Position numbers and translations under genes: made by a program. Positions 51,545-64,000 of a DNA stretch of 64,000 nt are shown here, in pieces. Each line of letters opens with the position of its first letter. Positions within the stretch are counted from its first letter, which is position 1. The stretch is from Nakataea oryzae (lineage: Eukaryota; Ascomycota; Sordariomycetes; Magnaporthales; Magnaporthaceae): NCBI GenBank assembly GCA_003049435.1, contig PYSQ01000019.1, positions 1 to 64,000 of the forward strand. The letters are read 5' to 3'. Under the pieces are notes generated by a model. It was not told where the DNA came from. It did no database searches and saw only the letters and a program-made list of their open reading frames with translations.

Positions 51545-54500
51545 TAATGTGTCTCTCTCGGCAGGCACTGGGCCTGCCGTGGAACCACCCTCGCAGATGC
51601 TGAGTGTTGGTGTTCGTGCAGCTTATTTCAACCTTTGTCTCTTATCCGTCTTGGTTTTCGGGGCACGGGGCCGTTTTCGGAGCAGTGGCACTGGCATCCC
51701 ATCCCAGCCCCCAGCTGGCTCCCCCGGCCCTGGGTGCCATCAACCCATGCAACTGCCGCCATCGCTCGCTCGCCGCCTTTGGCCCCCACACTCCCGGCAC
51801 CCGGCCGCGCGCGCCTTGGTGTCCAGGATCCCACGGGCAGCCGGTGTTGGGTCCATACCGGCTCTGCGTCACAACGACGGGCCCTTGTGGAACCGGCGTC
51901 CGAACGCCAGACACATCAGCAAAGCATTGATCTGTCTGAAACCAGGCCAAACCACGCGTCCGGGTCCGGCCTCGTGACCGCCCTCCCCCACCGGCCTCTA
52001 CCCACCAGGTGGGCCGCCGTGGAGGGGGGCACCGATGTGTTGCGCCGAAGCACGGCGGCGGAGGCCGAAAATGCTACCTGCTGTGGCTCCATGTCACCGA
52101 CCACAACCCACCCCCCGCTCCTCGGCTCTGGAGGCGCGGGCGCACCGGCGCTCGGTCGGGGCTACTTTCCTGTGCCAACAAGCTGCCGTGCTCGCCTCGT
52201 CTTTTTCTGTGTCGTCTCATGCTCCGTGCAGTCCATGTAAGTGAAGCACTAGCATGAGTCTTGAAAGCTGGCTAGTACGTCATTCGTTTTTTTTTCTGTC
52301 TGTACTCGCATGGACTCGGCCAAAGCGGGCCAAGAAAAAGAAAAATGCTCAACCACGTAGACTCGCCGGTCAGACAGGAACCTGACCCTACCGCCTAACT
52401 TGATGGAAGAGCCTCGATCACCCGGCGTCTGAGCACCCGGAATGCCAGCGCCAAGCTTGCCGCACCCCAGCTGAGGCCTTCACCGCTTCATATGCTGCTT
52501 GCTTTCGTGTCGGTCGAGGCTGAGGGTTTCGTTTATTTCTTCTTTCTCCTCTTCTTCTTTTGTGCCCCCATCCATTGCTGATAGACGGCAGGAGATGCGA
52601 GGGGGAGCCGGTCATAGAGTCGCCAAGTACCCTTGCCCTACCTACAACCTGGACCAGGCAGACAGTCAGGCAGAAATGGGGGCATGAACGTGGCATCACA
52701 GCAGCAACACTCTCAAACTTGAGGCATCGGAGTAATGAAGTGGCGTGGGAGGGATTGCCTTGCCTTCCTCCGGCGTATGTGCGCAGAATGATCTCAGGAT
52801 ATCGTATCATGCTTTGATATCGAGTGGATCTACCAGACGGCCACGTCTTCACATGTCCATCACCCACCCACCCCTTGGTTCAGCTGAAGTTGAGGGGAGG
52901 GTGTTCATCAATGATGTGATACCACAGCTTGTGCCCTGCTAGGGGGTTTGAAGCGGCCCTAGTCCCATATGGGAAACTCGTGGCTGCAAACTCATGTTAC
53001 AAGTCCGTGATGCAAAGGCGATCGAATTTCTCCGGTCTCACTCGTTCCGCCGACTTCCGTTCTGGGATTGGGGCGGACTGGTCGGCGCCCAGGCAATAGC
53101 TCTATCCTTGATTGGGATGACAGGTGAACAGCAACGATGCTAGAGAAAAATAATTTGAAGGAAAGCCGTGCAGAACAAAATCAAAACCCATCCGTGCCAA
53201 GGAAATACATGTGTTTGATAAAGAATTGAAAAAAATAAAAAAAAATAAACCCAAAATAAAAAAGGGCTAGGCCGTCTCGATGAGATGAAGGGCATTTCCC
53301 CATTTTCCCCAGAGTGTCTAGCCCTAGGTCGGCGCAAACGCACCGGCGTTTCCCGCCAGACGTGAGCCCGAGAGCCCAAGTGCGTGTGTTGCTTGTTTGC
53401 TTGTGCCTTGCTTGCGTATGACGGCGCCAGCGAGCGACATGAACGCCTCGGGGCCTGAGCACGACTGACGTCGCACGAGCGAATGACCGGCCCACCCGAT
53501 GGCCTAAAATGGAACCAAAGGGCAAGACTAGCTACCACTAGGCTACTAGTCAGATGGCACTAGGGAATAAAGAAAAAAAAGCATCTAGCCCAGAGCAGGC
53601 TTGCCCCTCCAGCAGCCGTTCTCCGTCTGCTCTCAACCGACGCCCGGGGCGGTGACTTTTTTTGGTGAGACGCGGGCGTGTACGTCGGCCCAAAGGGGTG
53701 GGCAAATGAAGAGCACACAATATGGTACGTACGGCACTGAGGCTGGGGCTGGACTCTGTGCTCAACGGCGGTGAAGGCGCATGCCTCGGGCGTCTGGAGA
53801 CTGGGCCATGGACAGGCCCAAGCCAGACAGCAAGGCGACCAAACAACGTCACTGTTGAGGCCTAGGATGGACGGGACGCCCAGACCAGGAGTCAGTCGGG
53901 CTGCAGGCCAGAATCTTAAATAAATAAACTGCGAGAAGAAAAAAACCACGGTATTTTCAGTCGGCCAGCGCTGCTTCGTCCGGCCCTGGGCCAGTGAGCG
54001 GTAAGTTTGACAGCGGGCCCCTTTTTTTTTCAATAGACACCAGACGGACAGGCTGGCAATTGGCATCACGATCGAGGGAGGAGCCTTGTTTCAAACATGC
54101 AGTGGTCGGCTCGGGGGTCGGGAGCAACGAACAAGCAACCGCACCCACATCTGATTTGACCGCCCGGGGCAGCCAGGCGTAAGGCGCAAGGCGGGCGGCG
54201 AATCGGAAAGTAGATGACGTTGCTGGTGTCTATCCTGATCCTGCTCGTTGCTTCTGGGGTTCCTGTTAGCCTCTGCTGTGCATCGGAGGGTTTAGGTCCA
54301 AGCCGTCTGATTGTACAAGTGTGAGTGCGTGTCCGCGCATCCTGCGTGCTGCGGCCTGCCAAAAGCCGGCAGAACGCAAACCACTGCCGCCCGCCCTGTC
54401 AGTCACCACCTCACGCCGCGGCCGAGGCCGCACAGCGACGTTATTGGTGGACGCCAGCGCCGGTCCGGACCCATTCCGTTCCCCCTAAGGCCCGCCAGCA

Positions 54501-54691
54501 GCTAGGTAAATCATATATATACTCTAGGGGCTGGGGCAGGCTGGGCCTCATGTTTCCCCGGCCTCCTGCACGCCGGGGCGGCGCCGTGTAGCGTCCGTCC
54601 CAAGAACGGGAAGGGAAACATCAAGCGACGCTTCACACAAAAAGAATCGCCTGAGTTATAGTTAGTGAGTTGAGCAAAAGGAAAGGAAAAA

Positions 54692-54710
54692 AGAGAGAGA
54701 GAGAGAGAGA
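54692..54710 (+). repeat. (GA)n dinucleotide repeat
   Basis: About nine GA copies after an A-rich stretch. Confidence 0.95.
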
Positions 54711-56120
54711 CGACGTGCTACTGTGGGAGAGCCAAGGCCAATCGGTCCACTTGGTTGCTTTGAAACGGCCGGTGGCGGTGATGATGGCTGGCCTTGGGCC
54801 TCCGGAGCAATCGGATTGGACCACACGCTTCACGGTGGCTTTCTGACATCCCGGTACCTTCCCTTGCCTGCAGGATGCGTCCGTTAGCTTGCATGCCAGG
54901 AATGCACCGTGCAGGAGGGGAGGGGTAGCAAACATGACGGAGAAAAACAAGTCGAGGGTGACCGATATTTACAAAGCTATATTCTAATCAGCCGCTGTCC
55001 TTTGCCCTTCACCTTGGACAAGCCGCAGCTCCGACGGTGGGTGCGGTATGTGCCCCACAAGACTTGACGGCCTCTCTTTCTTTCTCTTTCTAGTTGCCAG
55101 TATCGTGGGGGTGCAGCGTCCATTTCTTGCTCTCGACGTGGAAGTGGTGTATAACAGCATACTCTGGTGGCATATACCACGGAAATAACAACAGCCCGTG
55201 CTTCTTGCTTTGCATATAGGTAAGCTAGGCGGTGAGCTAGGCGGTTACACAGCGGGACGGCAAACCTTTTGTTTACCTCCTGCCGCTTTCAGCCGTGAAC
55301 ATTTATTAGGCATAGTAGCGTCCCTCTCTGGCGCTGACGCCGAGCAAACCTGCCTCAGGACACGGGAGGCAGCACGCACGCATTCTGGCTTGTCAAGTCT
55401 GTCCCGTATTCGCTGGCATACAACACACGGGGCCTGCATTGGCCCCGTTGCCGGGTGCAGCCTGTTATAGTGCGCCTTGTATCGAAAGTGGAGGACAGGG
55501 TTCGTACGGGGACCGGCCAAGGTAGCATCAACGACGGGACAGGGGTGGTGTGGGTAGCCTCGAGTGCGGCACAATGGCGATATGGCTCTGCCCAACGATC
55601 CGGGGGCCCTCAGGGTGCTCCATCGACCGAGCGGCCTCGTGAGTCGTCGTTGCCCTCGCCCCGCAGCACCTAGAGATTGTCGCCGAGGCGCCGGATGGAC
55701 AGGTTGGGCTGGCGGGGGGCGATCCAAAACTAAAACAGAGGATTTGTGCCTCGCCTTGGAAAACAGGACCCTGCCGATGTTTTTGCACGCCGCATTCACT
55801 CGACCAAGGTCAAGCACCCTTGGCGGTGGGCTCCTGGCCTGGCCACCGACAGGGGCGGGCATGAAAGAAGCCAATCGATCCGGCCAAATACGAGTTGAAT
55901 CAGGTGGTAGAAGCCTCAGGAATGAACGGGGAGGCTTGCAGACTGGAGTCAGTCAAATCTGCCCGTCTTGTCTGCACCGCCCTGGTCAACACTCCACATT
56001 TTCCTCTTTCACGTACCAACGGGCTCGGACGCTCCCACTTGAACTGACACGTTGGAGGTCACGTCCACCGGAGCCGTTTGGCATGATGGATTAAACCGGG
56101 AGTGCATGGCATCTGGGGGG

Positions 56121-56143
56121 NNNNNNNNNNNNNNNNNNNNNNN
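56121..56143. other. Assembly gap (23 N) within a G run
   Basis: Flanked by six G on the left and eleven G on the right, so the gap probably reflects a long G homopolymer that could not be read. Confidence 0.99.
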
Positions 56144-59100
56144 GGGGGGGGGGGACGGGCCACGCCTGCGGCGCATAAAAAAAAGAGCAAGAAGCAACCT
56201 GGGAGGGTGGTGGCGTGCTGCGCCTTCTGGAACGACATCAAATGATTCCATCAAAGTCGAGAAAGCTGGGCACGCCTCAGTTCCGGCCAATCGCGCCAGG
56301 CGCCCTGTTCAGACGAGCCAGCCGTGACTGAGTGGTGTGTGGAGAGGCGGGCGACTCCACCGCCGACAACGTTGAGCCTGACCGGTCGGGAACTTGGGAA
56401 TGATGCGAGCGCGAAATGATGGCATCAAAGTCGATTGCAGGCAGCTAGACACTGCTGCGCTCGCTCCAAAGTAGCTCAGCCATGCACCGTGCTGGCCTCA
56501 ATCCTGCTGGACAGGGGCGGAGACCAAGTCAGGGGCAGATCCGAAATGGATCGCGAATCGCCAGGCCCTCGCACCTCCCTCCTCCCCAAACGCCGAGTGC
56601 CGCTTGCCGTTTCTATTTCGATCCGTCGCCACAGGTGGCGTTGTTTGTTTATCGTTGCTAAGCAAACCGCACTGTTATGCCGGGAAAAGGAAGCAGGAGA
56701 ACGCGGGTGCGCGTGCTGCTTGTTTGTGCAGCTACACGCTAGCATTTTGCTGGTGCGTGTGCTGTCATCGGCTGCCACAAAAGACAGGGAGAGAGAGTGT
56801 GACATTAAACGAATAGGAGAACAACAACAGGCCCCCTCCCCCCGACACAACAAGCCGATCGTCAATTTGTTCCCTTTGCATCGTGCCACGGCCACGACGT
56901 TCGCTTTGGCCTAGCGCCAGCGGCGTCCCTGGTCCACGACCAATGGCAAGCGCACGCCACGCCGGCCGACAGGTATTATCTGGCCCTGGGGAACCCTTGG
57001 ATGTGGACTTTGCCAGATGCGAGATGGGGCCGAGGGAGGGGCCCAGCAGGAATTACCACGGGGCCCTGATGCGGCGGCGAGCGAGCCAAGCACGGCGCCC
57101 ATTAGTGTGCAGTGTACCTTTCCGCCCGCAGGAGCTGCGGCGGCCGCCGACTGAGGTACCATCGCACTAACAACGCGGCCGGCGGGGCCACTGACACCAT
57201 GGAGCCTCCATGGAAATTCGTGGCCAGGGGGATGGACCAAAAACGTCCCGGTCGGCAAAGGGACCAACCATGCCGCCGTAGCAGCAGCAGCAACCAGTAG
57301 CAACCAGGGCAAGGTCTGCCGTAAGCCGCTGGCTGTGGGAAACCTCAAACACGCAAGGGAAGAAGACGGGTGCTTTGCTTCTGTCCGGGTCGCGTGCTTG
57401 GCTGAGGCCTGGAATAGAAGAGACACACCACTGCTAGCCCGCGCAGCAGCTTATAATAAATTTTTTTTATTGGCGTGTGTCCCGGGAGGAATTGGCGGGT
57501 GGTGCGTGGTGGAGGTGGTAGTGCGCAAGCTAGCCCGCCCGCACGCACGTCGTGCTGCTAACGCAGCCAGACTGCATGCTCGCCAGGTACCTTGCCGTTG
57601 GCTGCACGCCCGTTCTTTTTTTGCTGGGCAGGCATTGATGTGGAACTCCATTTTTTTTTCTTTCCTCTTCTTTTTTTTCGCTGCTTCTCGGGGCGGTTGT
57701 TGGGGTGTGTGGGGGCGTCCCTTTGCCTGCACCCTGGCGCGCTCCAGTGGCCTGTGCCGTCCTAGCGGGCCAAGCCAGGCGGGCTTAGCAGTCGCCGGGC
57801 AGCAGCAGCGTTTTCAGCAGCGACCAGACGGGGACCCTTCATTTTGCATGCACGAAATTCCATAAGCAGAGCCCGGCAGCAGAGACGGCGAACATCACGT
57901 CCCAACTTCCTCTTGCAGCCGAACCCCTGACTTCTTCGCTTCTCCTTCCTTTCTGCCCCGTCCCTGCCCCCTTTCCCTCTCTGCGTGCCCTGCCGTCCCC
58001 TCCCCTCCCCTCGACTATCCCCTCCGTCCCTGTAATAATTTTCCTACGCTTCTTGTCATCCTCGTCGTCCTTCTCTTTGTCCAGTCTCCTGCTGTGGTGG
58101 TGGTTGCGTGGTCCGACCTTCCTGTCTGTTGAATCCCCCGTGCCTCTCTACGTGTAGCGTCGTCCGTTGCGGTGGCCCTGCGCGTCCTAGAAAAAAAAGC
58201 GCCCTCGCCAGGTCCTGGCGTCTGTCCGACTCGATCTCGACCTAGCCTGGCAGTCTACAGACCAAGAAAAAAAAGACCGTACGTGCTGCCATTCTCTATC
58301 GCTCGCTTCGCCCTCCGCCCGCCCGCTCTCCCTCAATCTGGCCGCCGTCTGGAAGCGAGAATCCCCTCTCCATGATGCGAGATCTCTAGCCTCGTTCCCG
58401 ATCCTTCTTCTCCACTCGAAAGGGGCAGCGAGAGCAAAGACCCTTCTCTTGTTTGCCCGTTGTGCATCCAGCCAGCCTCGGTCGTGCACAACCCAAGGCC
58501 CACGCCGCCGAGAAAATCCCTCTCCCCTTCCGAGGTCGATGCTCTGTCACCAGGGAGACGCCTTGGCTTTAGCGCACGACCTCTTTGTCTGACATCCTAC
58601 TCTCGCATTTCGATACAGATCAACCACAGCTTGGGGACATCGGTCACAGTGAAAGTGAGCCGTTTCCTGCCACTCGTTACTTCACAACCCTCTCAGAATC
58701 CAGCAGCAGCGGCCGCAGGCGTCCTTTCTTTTTTTTCTTTCTTTTTTTCTGCTCTTCACGCTCGGTTCCTTAACTTCTGTTTCTCGCTCTCGTTCGTTCG
58801 GCCTTGACTGCTGTGCCTTCCACCCTCATTTGCTCTGCGTCGCACTTTGCTTTTTTTGTTGCTCGGTTTTCCAGTCGTCACTGTCGTTTACATCTGGCAA
58901 GTCACATCCCCGAATCGACTCTGAGCACCCGCGTTCGCGTTGGGTTCTTTTGTTTCGCTGTCTTTCCCCCCGGCTCCCCTATCTGGTCTCTACCTCGGCT
59001 GCTCTCTTTCCCTTTCTTTGCCAGTTTGCTTCCATTGAAGCGAGGGCGTACTTTGACAAACCCCAACGAGAGAGTGCTGCGGTGCTTGCGTGGCAGACGG

Positions 59101-59330
59101 ATGCGTACTTTATTTTACTAACGTCATTCCTTTCTATTCAGATTTCGTCTGTCTCTGTTTCAACCTCCGCAGTCACTCGCTGGCTGAACCTCTCCATAAT
59201 CTCGAACACCACCCTCGCCTCGAACTCGACGCCCACCCGGACCTCCGATCGATCCTTTTTCCCTGAAGCCTCGTGCGCCGCTTGACGCCGAGAGACGAAG
59301 CCATTGACCTACCTACCGCCCCCCTCCGAT

Positions 59331-62192
59331 ATGGCTGCCCTGGTGCAATCATACCCCCAGCAGTCAGGAACAATCACCATGCTTCAAACGCGGCCATCAT
59401 CCTCTTCTGGAATGCTTCCTCAGGGCCAGCCGCAAAACCAGTCGTATGGAGGAAACCAGGGCCAGAGGAACAGTTTCTACGGGAGCTCTGGTCCCATTGG
59501 AGGCCAACCTTCATACCGCGTAAACGCTGCGCCCATCCAGCCCTATGCCTTCACAAGCACTCCTGGCTACCATTCAAGCGCTCCCAGGCAGCAGAATGGA
59601 GGCTCGTACAGGACCGCATCCTCTCCAGCTGTTCCGACCATGCAGAGCTTTGATGCTTTGAACGGACCCGGACGGCCACGGTACCCTGCCAGTGCCTCTA
59701 TGACAAATCTCTCTCAGGGAGTTTCTGGCGGCTACAACCTCGGGGTCTCGAGAGACGACTCCAACCTGCCTGCCGTCGGCGGACGTAGACACCCCACAGC
59801 GCCTCGTCCACAGTCAGTTCATCTCACTGGCGCTACTACCGCGATGGCGACCCAGGTGACCTTCACCCAGGCCACCCCGATTCGCGTGTCTCCTGAGCGA
59901 TACAGGAGACCAGTCCCCCGCGTTGTGGACGTGCCTGGTGTTTCTGCGCAGGCGCGACCGCAACCCTCTGCTCAACCCTCGGGATCTGGCATGGCCAACG
60001 TAAACCACCTCTACACGCCCGACCAGAGACCGAACTTTGCCAAGAGCAGGACGTCGTCTGCCAACAACAGCAGGCCAAACAGCCTCTACAACGCCACCCC
60101 CGTGGGCTCGAGTGACGACTTCCACACCTACCGCCAGCCCAGCAACACCAACGCAAACAGCGAAGAGGCAAAACGTCTCCGGCGGCGAAGCATGCCGGCT
60201 CTGGATTCTGCCGAATTTTCCAACTTTGCCAACCCCCAGGAGCCCAGGAAGGCAGAAGAGCCAAAAAATCAAAAGGCTGCTGCCGACCGCGAGCCCAAGA
60301 CAGCACGGATCGTCGCTCCTGCCAATGCCAACGGCGCGTATGGCAAGACGAGCAGCTCTGAAAGCGTGGCGTCTAATCGCAGCAATGCATCTTTCCCATC
60401 TCAGGTTAGTTTACATACATGAAAGACGCTGACTCTGGCCGAAACATGGATTGCCCAATCACAGCTGGGCGGCTTTTCAGCGCCTTGTCTCCCCCCTGGT
60501 CCCTCCCTCCTGGCACATTCATGCACACGCACCCTCCCAATTTCGGCGGTGCAGAACAGTTTGCTTATAACAGGGATCGTCCTTGCTTTTACAGGCAACC
60601 AACCCCAACACCGGTGTCCCCACTGCTAACCCCGCCGGGTCGATGTCTGCTGCCGATCAGTCTGCTACAAACAACAACAGCTTAGCAGATCGTTCTCTGA
60701 AAGTCAGCATTCCTCCACGAGGCTCGTCCACAGATGCGTCCAAGACGAGTGCCAACCCGTCTCCTCTCTCGAAGCCGATCACGATGGATTCCGAGTCGAC
60801 CGCGGCCGATGCCTCCACTCCGGCCGATAACTCGCAAGGCGCCGCGACGCGCCCTGGGCAGGGAACCAGCCCAGCCGCCCAGCAATTGGCCGCCATCAGC
60901 CAAAAGGGTGGAAAACCGAAGAGCAAGACGTCGCGTCTACGCCGCGCCTTCTCCTTTGGCAGCGCGGCGGAGCTCCGAAAAGCCTCGAATCCCGAAACCA
61001 TGGGCGAGCTTGGTGCGACGAGCAATGCAGCCAGGCTGCAAAAGGGGCCTGGCTCTGATGCGGCATACGATGCCGAGCAGGCCCGGATCGCTCAGCAGCA
61101 GGAGGAGGGCGGCATTGGCAACAGCATCTATGCCGGTGCCAAGATCTTCACCGGATCCACTGACAATCTGTCCATCTCGTCCACGGCCTCGTCTGCTTCG
61201 ATTATGATCCGAAAGATGGGTCGTGGCATGAAGAAGGGCGGTCGCTCCCTCGTTGGCCTCTTCCGTCCTAAGTCGATGATTGGCGCCCCGACATCCGATA
61301 CACAGGCGCCCGAGGCTAGCCAGGCCGCCGTGTCCATGATCACGGTGGAGGCCGAGCGGGAGAGGGTCAATGTCAACGCAGACCCTCATTCTCAGACCGG
61401 CGGCGGCACGGGCTTTCCCAGGCTGGAGAGGAACTCGATTGATGCATCCAAATCCTCGAGCCTCGTCTCAGACCGTCTCGGAAGCTCCGGAACCGACAAC
61501 TCGGGTGTTCGCAAGAGCATCATTGGTGGAGAGAGGGAGCGTGCTGAGGTGCTCGCCGCAGTGCGGAAAGGCATACTGAAGCGTGAGTTTGTCCTTCTGC
61601 ATCCGTCTTGTGGAGAGTCCCGATGGTCTGCTCTCCTTGTACTGACACATCACATTAGGCCGTGGTGCGTCTCCGAGCCCATCTAGGGGTAACCCCAATG
61701 GCAGCGTACGCGGCGTGCCCGCTATGAGCGACTCGCCGAACTCGAGTGCCCCGAGCACGCCCAACGACGATATGCAAAGCCACAAGCGCGCCGGTTCGGT
61801 GGCTATCGGAAGTGAGGACTACTTCATGACGGCTCTTCGGCTGAGGCAGGACACCAAGAGTGCGCCAGTCACACCGCAGGGCTCAACCCCCACGGGCACG
61901 CTGAGACGGAATGCAACGTTCAGCCCTCGCATTATTTTCTACGACACTTGGCCCAGCCAGGAGTACGACCGCCGGGGCGAGATTGCCACGTGCAACCGCC
62001 TCACGCCAATGCTCGCTCAGCAGATCAAGGAGGAGCTCAACTCGTTCAAGATGGTAAGAAGCCCCGCGGCGGCTGCTGATGGCAGTGAGACGAGGCTCGC
62101 TCTGCAAATGAAGATGGCCGACTGACACGATGCCACGTTTACAGGAGATGGAGGTGCACGAGAACTCGAAGATATATACGCACTTTTTCTAA
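59331..62192 (+). CDS. bni4: Bni4-like scaffold, PP1-docking protein
   Basis: In yeast Bni4 links septins, protein phosphatase 1 (Glc7) and chitin synthase III at the bud neck; filamentous homologues act at septa and hyphal tips. Exons 59331-60404, 60595-61582, 61659-62053, 62145-62192 give 834 aa. Residues 1-680 are Ser/Pro/Asn/Gln-rich and disordered, with basic motifs such as KTSRLRRAFSFGS and RKMGRGMKKGGRSLVGLF that may bind membrane or septins (inference). The diagnostic part is the C-terminus: RRNATFSPRIIFYDTW carries the RVxF-type PP1 site RIIF (778-781), followed by PSQEYDRRGEIATCNRLTP and QQIKEELNSFKMEMEVHENS, ending KIYTHFF. The last 48-nt exon is needed to complete this conserved end. 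The frame opens at a TTG upstream, but the first ATG is 59331. Confidence 0.9.
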
Positions 62193-64000
62193 TGTCACAG
62201 CACACCAAGACATGGTATATTAATTCGGCAGCCTGTTTCGTTTCGGGCAAGCATCGTTTCACGGCAGCCCTTGCGGGGTGTATTGCACATGTCTTACATT
62301 CTCATGGCGTTTGTTTCTGGACAGCATCGTAAGGTGTCACGGCGTTCTTTCCTTCCTGCACTTCCCTCGCTTGGTTCTTCGCCTAGAACTTTGGTACACG
62401 ACAAACCACCTGGACGGGGCCGGGTGGACGAAATGTATGGCCTCTGCATATGCACATACACGGCCCAGATCGACTTGGGCTTTGTCGGGAGCAAAAGTTT
62501 GGAAGGTGATACTCGAGGCAGAAATGCACATTCTCCTCTGTCTCCGTCTCTTCTGTTTGCTTTTCCTTGGTTTTTTTTCTTTGTCTTCTGCTTGCTCCCA
62601 AGATAATCGAAAACCGAAACCCAAATACTACCGGCCACCACGGCCGCGCATAGAGGGCGATGGGTTCCGTGGCCCAACGACTAGGACGACGCTGGAAACC
62701 TGGGATTCTTTTGGTTCCCCCTCCTTTGTTTCCTTTTCCTTGTCTCGGGTTTTTCTTTACTTTTTCCTTTCCTTAATCCCACAATGGGAACGGCGGAGAA
62801 ATCGATTGTCATACCGAACGCTGGGCATATTAGTGTGGTCTCTCTATTTGCAGGTCTCAATGGCTTTGAATTTCCACTGGTTGTGTTTCCTTGTCTTTTC
62901 TGTGTCTTTTGTCTTGTCCATTTCCCCACGCCAGTGCCATTGAGACCAGGCGCACACAAATAAGGAAGCAAACACACACATACACTCTTGCACACAAGCG
63001 CGCATTGAAGATCAAGCAGCTGTTGAAATTTTTCAATGGGAGATTTTTGTTCTTTTTCTTTTCCGGTGGCTGGGTTTCATCGCTATCATTGCCATTACCG
63101 TCATGTCTGATTTGTCGCCCTTTGTCTAGCTCCGTAAACAATGAAAAGAGAGATCGTTCGCTGCTCGCCCAGGAGTCATCTATTGTGTAACCGTCGGCCC
63201 ATGCATGCTTGAGGGAGGGTGACCAGCCCTAGCCTAGTCCAAAACTAGTCCCGACGGCAGCCAGAACTGGTTTGTCCGTGCAGGCGATTTTGATATTTGT
63301 TGATAAGCCGCCGGGAAGGACTTGGCCAAGCAGGCGCGGGGAGTGGATTGTGGGATTAGGGAGGTCGGAATACGAGAAGAAGGAAGGAGAAAGGAGAAGC
63401 AATGGGGTTGGGAGAGTGTGGGGGTGTAATGGAGGGCAGCGAGCAAAAGGACTTGGCACACAGGGCAGGGCGGGGGCTCCTCGTCTTGGTTGATCAACCG
63501 AGGCGGGCGGACAGCGGTAGCCATTGGCAGCCAGCCATTGGATATAACATGTCGATAGCCGCAAAAGCGCAGGCCGGGCCAAAAACAGGGGGCAAGGGGC
63601 GAGGAGCCCCGCGCCGGCATGGGGGTTTTCGCTTTCGAGGAGCAGGCGGGCGAATCAGGGCCGTGGATTCGACCCGGCATTATAGGCTGCACCTGCACAA
63701 CGACGAAATGCAACCCTGGCCGTAGCGCTCCGCTCCTCTCCTATCTTGGTAGCCATTTCGTCGGCGAATGCTAGGCGGGTAGGCAGGAACGACGAAACTT
63801 GGCTGTCGCCAGAGCCGTCCTGCCTCGTGCTCTGTCTGTCTCCTACTCTCTCTCTCACACACACACACTCTCTCTCCATGGCTGTCCCGCCCCCCGGTCT
63901 CAGCAGCCCCACTCACTCACTCACTGCTCGAGACGGTTCGGCGCCGCATGCAGGCCCAGGCTTGCAGGCGGTTGCAGCGTGCATTTGATAGCATGTGCCT
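62193..64000. other. Right-end flank, no gene seen
   Basis: 1.8 kb after the Bni4 stop. T-rich sequence (62550-62780 and 63020-63060) suggests the 3' UTR. A CT/CA compound repeat lies at 63846-63877. Open frames on both strands have no recognisable motif; a gene beyond the window edge could have its promoter here. Confidence 0.55.
63846..63877 (+). repeat. Compound (CT)n(CA)n(CT)n repeat
   Basis: About 32 bases of CT, then CA, then CT dinucleotides. Confidence 0.9.

Larger units (their letters stand above)
50418..59330. other. 8.9-kb gene-free spacer with simple repeats and assembly gap
   Basis: No conserved protein piece was recognised on either strand. It contains an A/G hexamer-like array (51441-51544), a GA repeat (54692-54710), an assembly gap inside a G run (56121-56143) and many short T or A runs. 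From about 57900 to 59330 the plus strand is strongly C/T-rich, consistent with the promoter and a long 5' leader of the Bni4 gene. Confidence 0.6.

Noticed and set aside
51411..51977. 188-codon plus-strand frame
   Set aside because: Its core is a translation of the AAAAAG array.
55245..55874. 209-codon minus-strand frame
   Set aside because: Arg/Ala/Pro-rich, no conserved motif, competing open frames on both strands.
63650..63700. GGGTCGAATCC on the minus strand as a tRNA B-box
   Set aside because: Mismatch at a key position, and no cloverleaf stems can be drawn around it.
1..64000. Search for CRISPR arrays, rRNA, telomere repeats and intact transposons
   Set aside because: No regularly spaced direct repeats, rRNA sequence, TTAGGG arrays or transposase/reverse-transcriptase motifs were seen.

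Overview
This window comes from a GC-rich filamentous ascomycete. The signs are many short spliceosomal introns (56-190 nt, GT-AG), long gene-free spacers, pyrimidine-rich leaders, and Bni4, Tls1-type and CE5 esterase proteins. It looks like Pezizomycotina, probably Sordariomycetes; I cannot name a genus from sequence alone. There are two short assembly gaps (11473-11492 and 56121-56143). No CRISPR array, intact transposon, rRNA or intact tRNA gene was seen.

Layout. 0.8-4.2 kb: ribosomal protein L9 (+) facing a Cys-rich single-pass membrane protein (-). 6.3-10.4 kb: V-ATPase subunit H and the glycine-cleavage T-protein (both +). 12.6-17.9 kb: vacuolar endopolyphosphatase (+), a cryptic five-exon acylphosphatase (-), and a Tls1/C9orf78 splicing-associated protein (+). 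18.2-20.6 kb: an unrecognised, largely disordered basic protein (-). 20.6-28.2 kb: a 7.6-kb spacer with no supportable gene. 28.2-31.1 kb: a small RRM protein (+) facing a ChaC-type glutathione cyclotransferase (-) whose frame needs a 5-nt microexon. 32.3-34.8 kb: a large proline-rich protein with a C-terminal Cys/His cluster (-). 37.2-46.3 kb: a vacuolar-type MFS transporter (+), 6-phosphogluconolactonase (-), a PHO13-type HAD phosphatase (-) and a TPR/MYND/SET protein (+). 46.3-50.4 kb: a degenerate accessory-looking island with a decayed CTAC-rich repeat, coding-like relics, an intact CE5 acetylxylan esterase (+) and a broken Zn2Cys6 transcription-factor pseudogene (-). 50.4-59.3 kb: an 8.9-kb spacer full of simple repeats. 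59.3-62.2 kb: the Bni4 scaffold (+).

Most genes are housekeeping and do not form a pathway cluster. Three products belong to the vacuole (V-ATPase H, endopolyphosphatase, basic-amino-acid-type transporter), but nothing in the sequence shows joint regulation. The most informative results are the two genes visible only through very small exons (acylphosphatase 15314-15915; ChaC 29945-31062) and the decayed transcription factor beside the esterase. All exon models were derived by reading splice sites and frame by eye, without transcript data.
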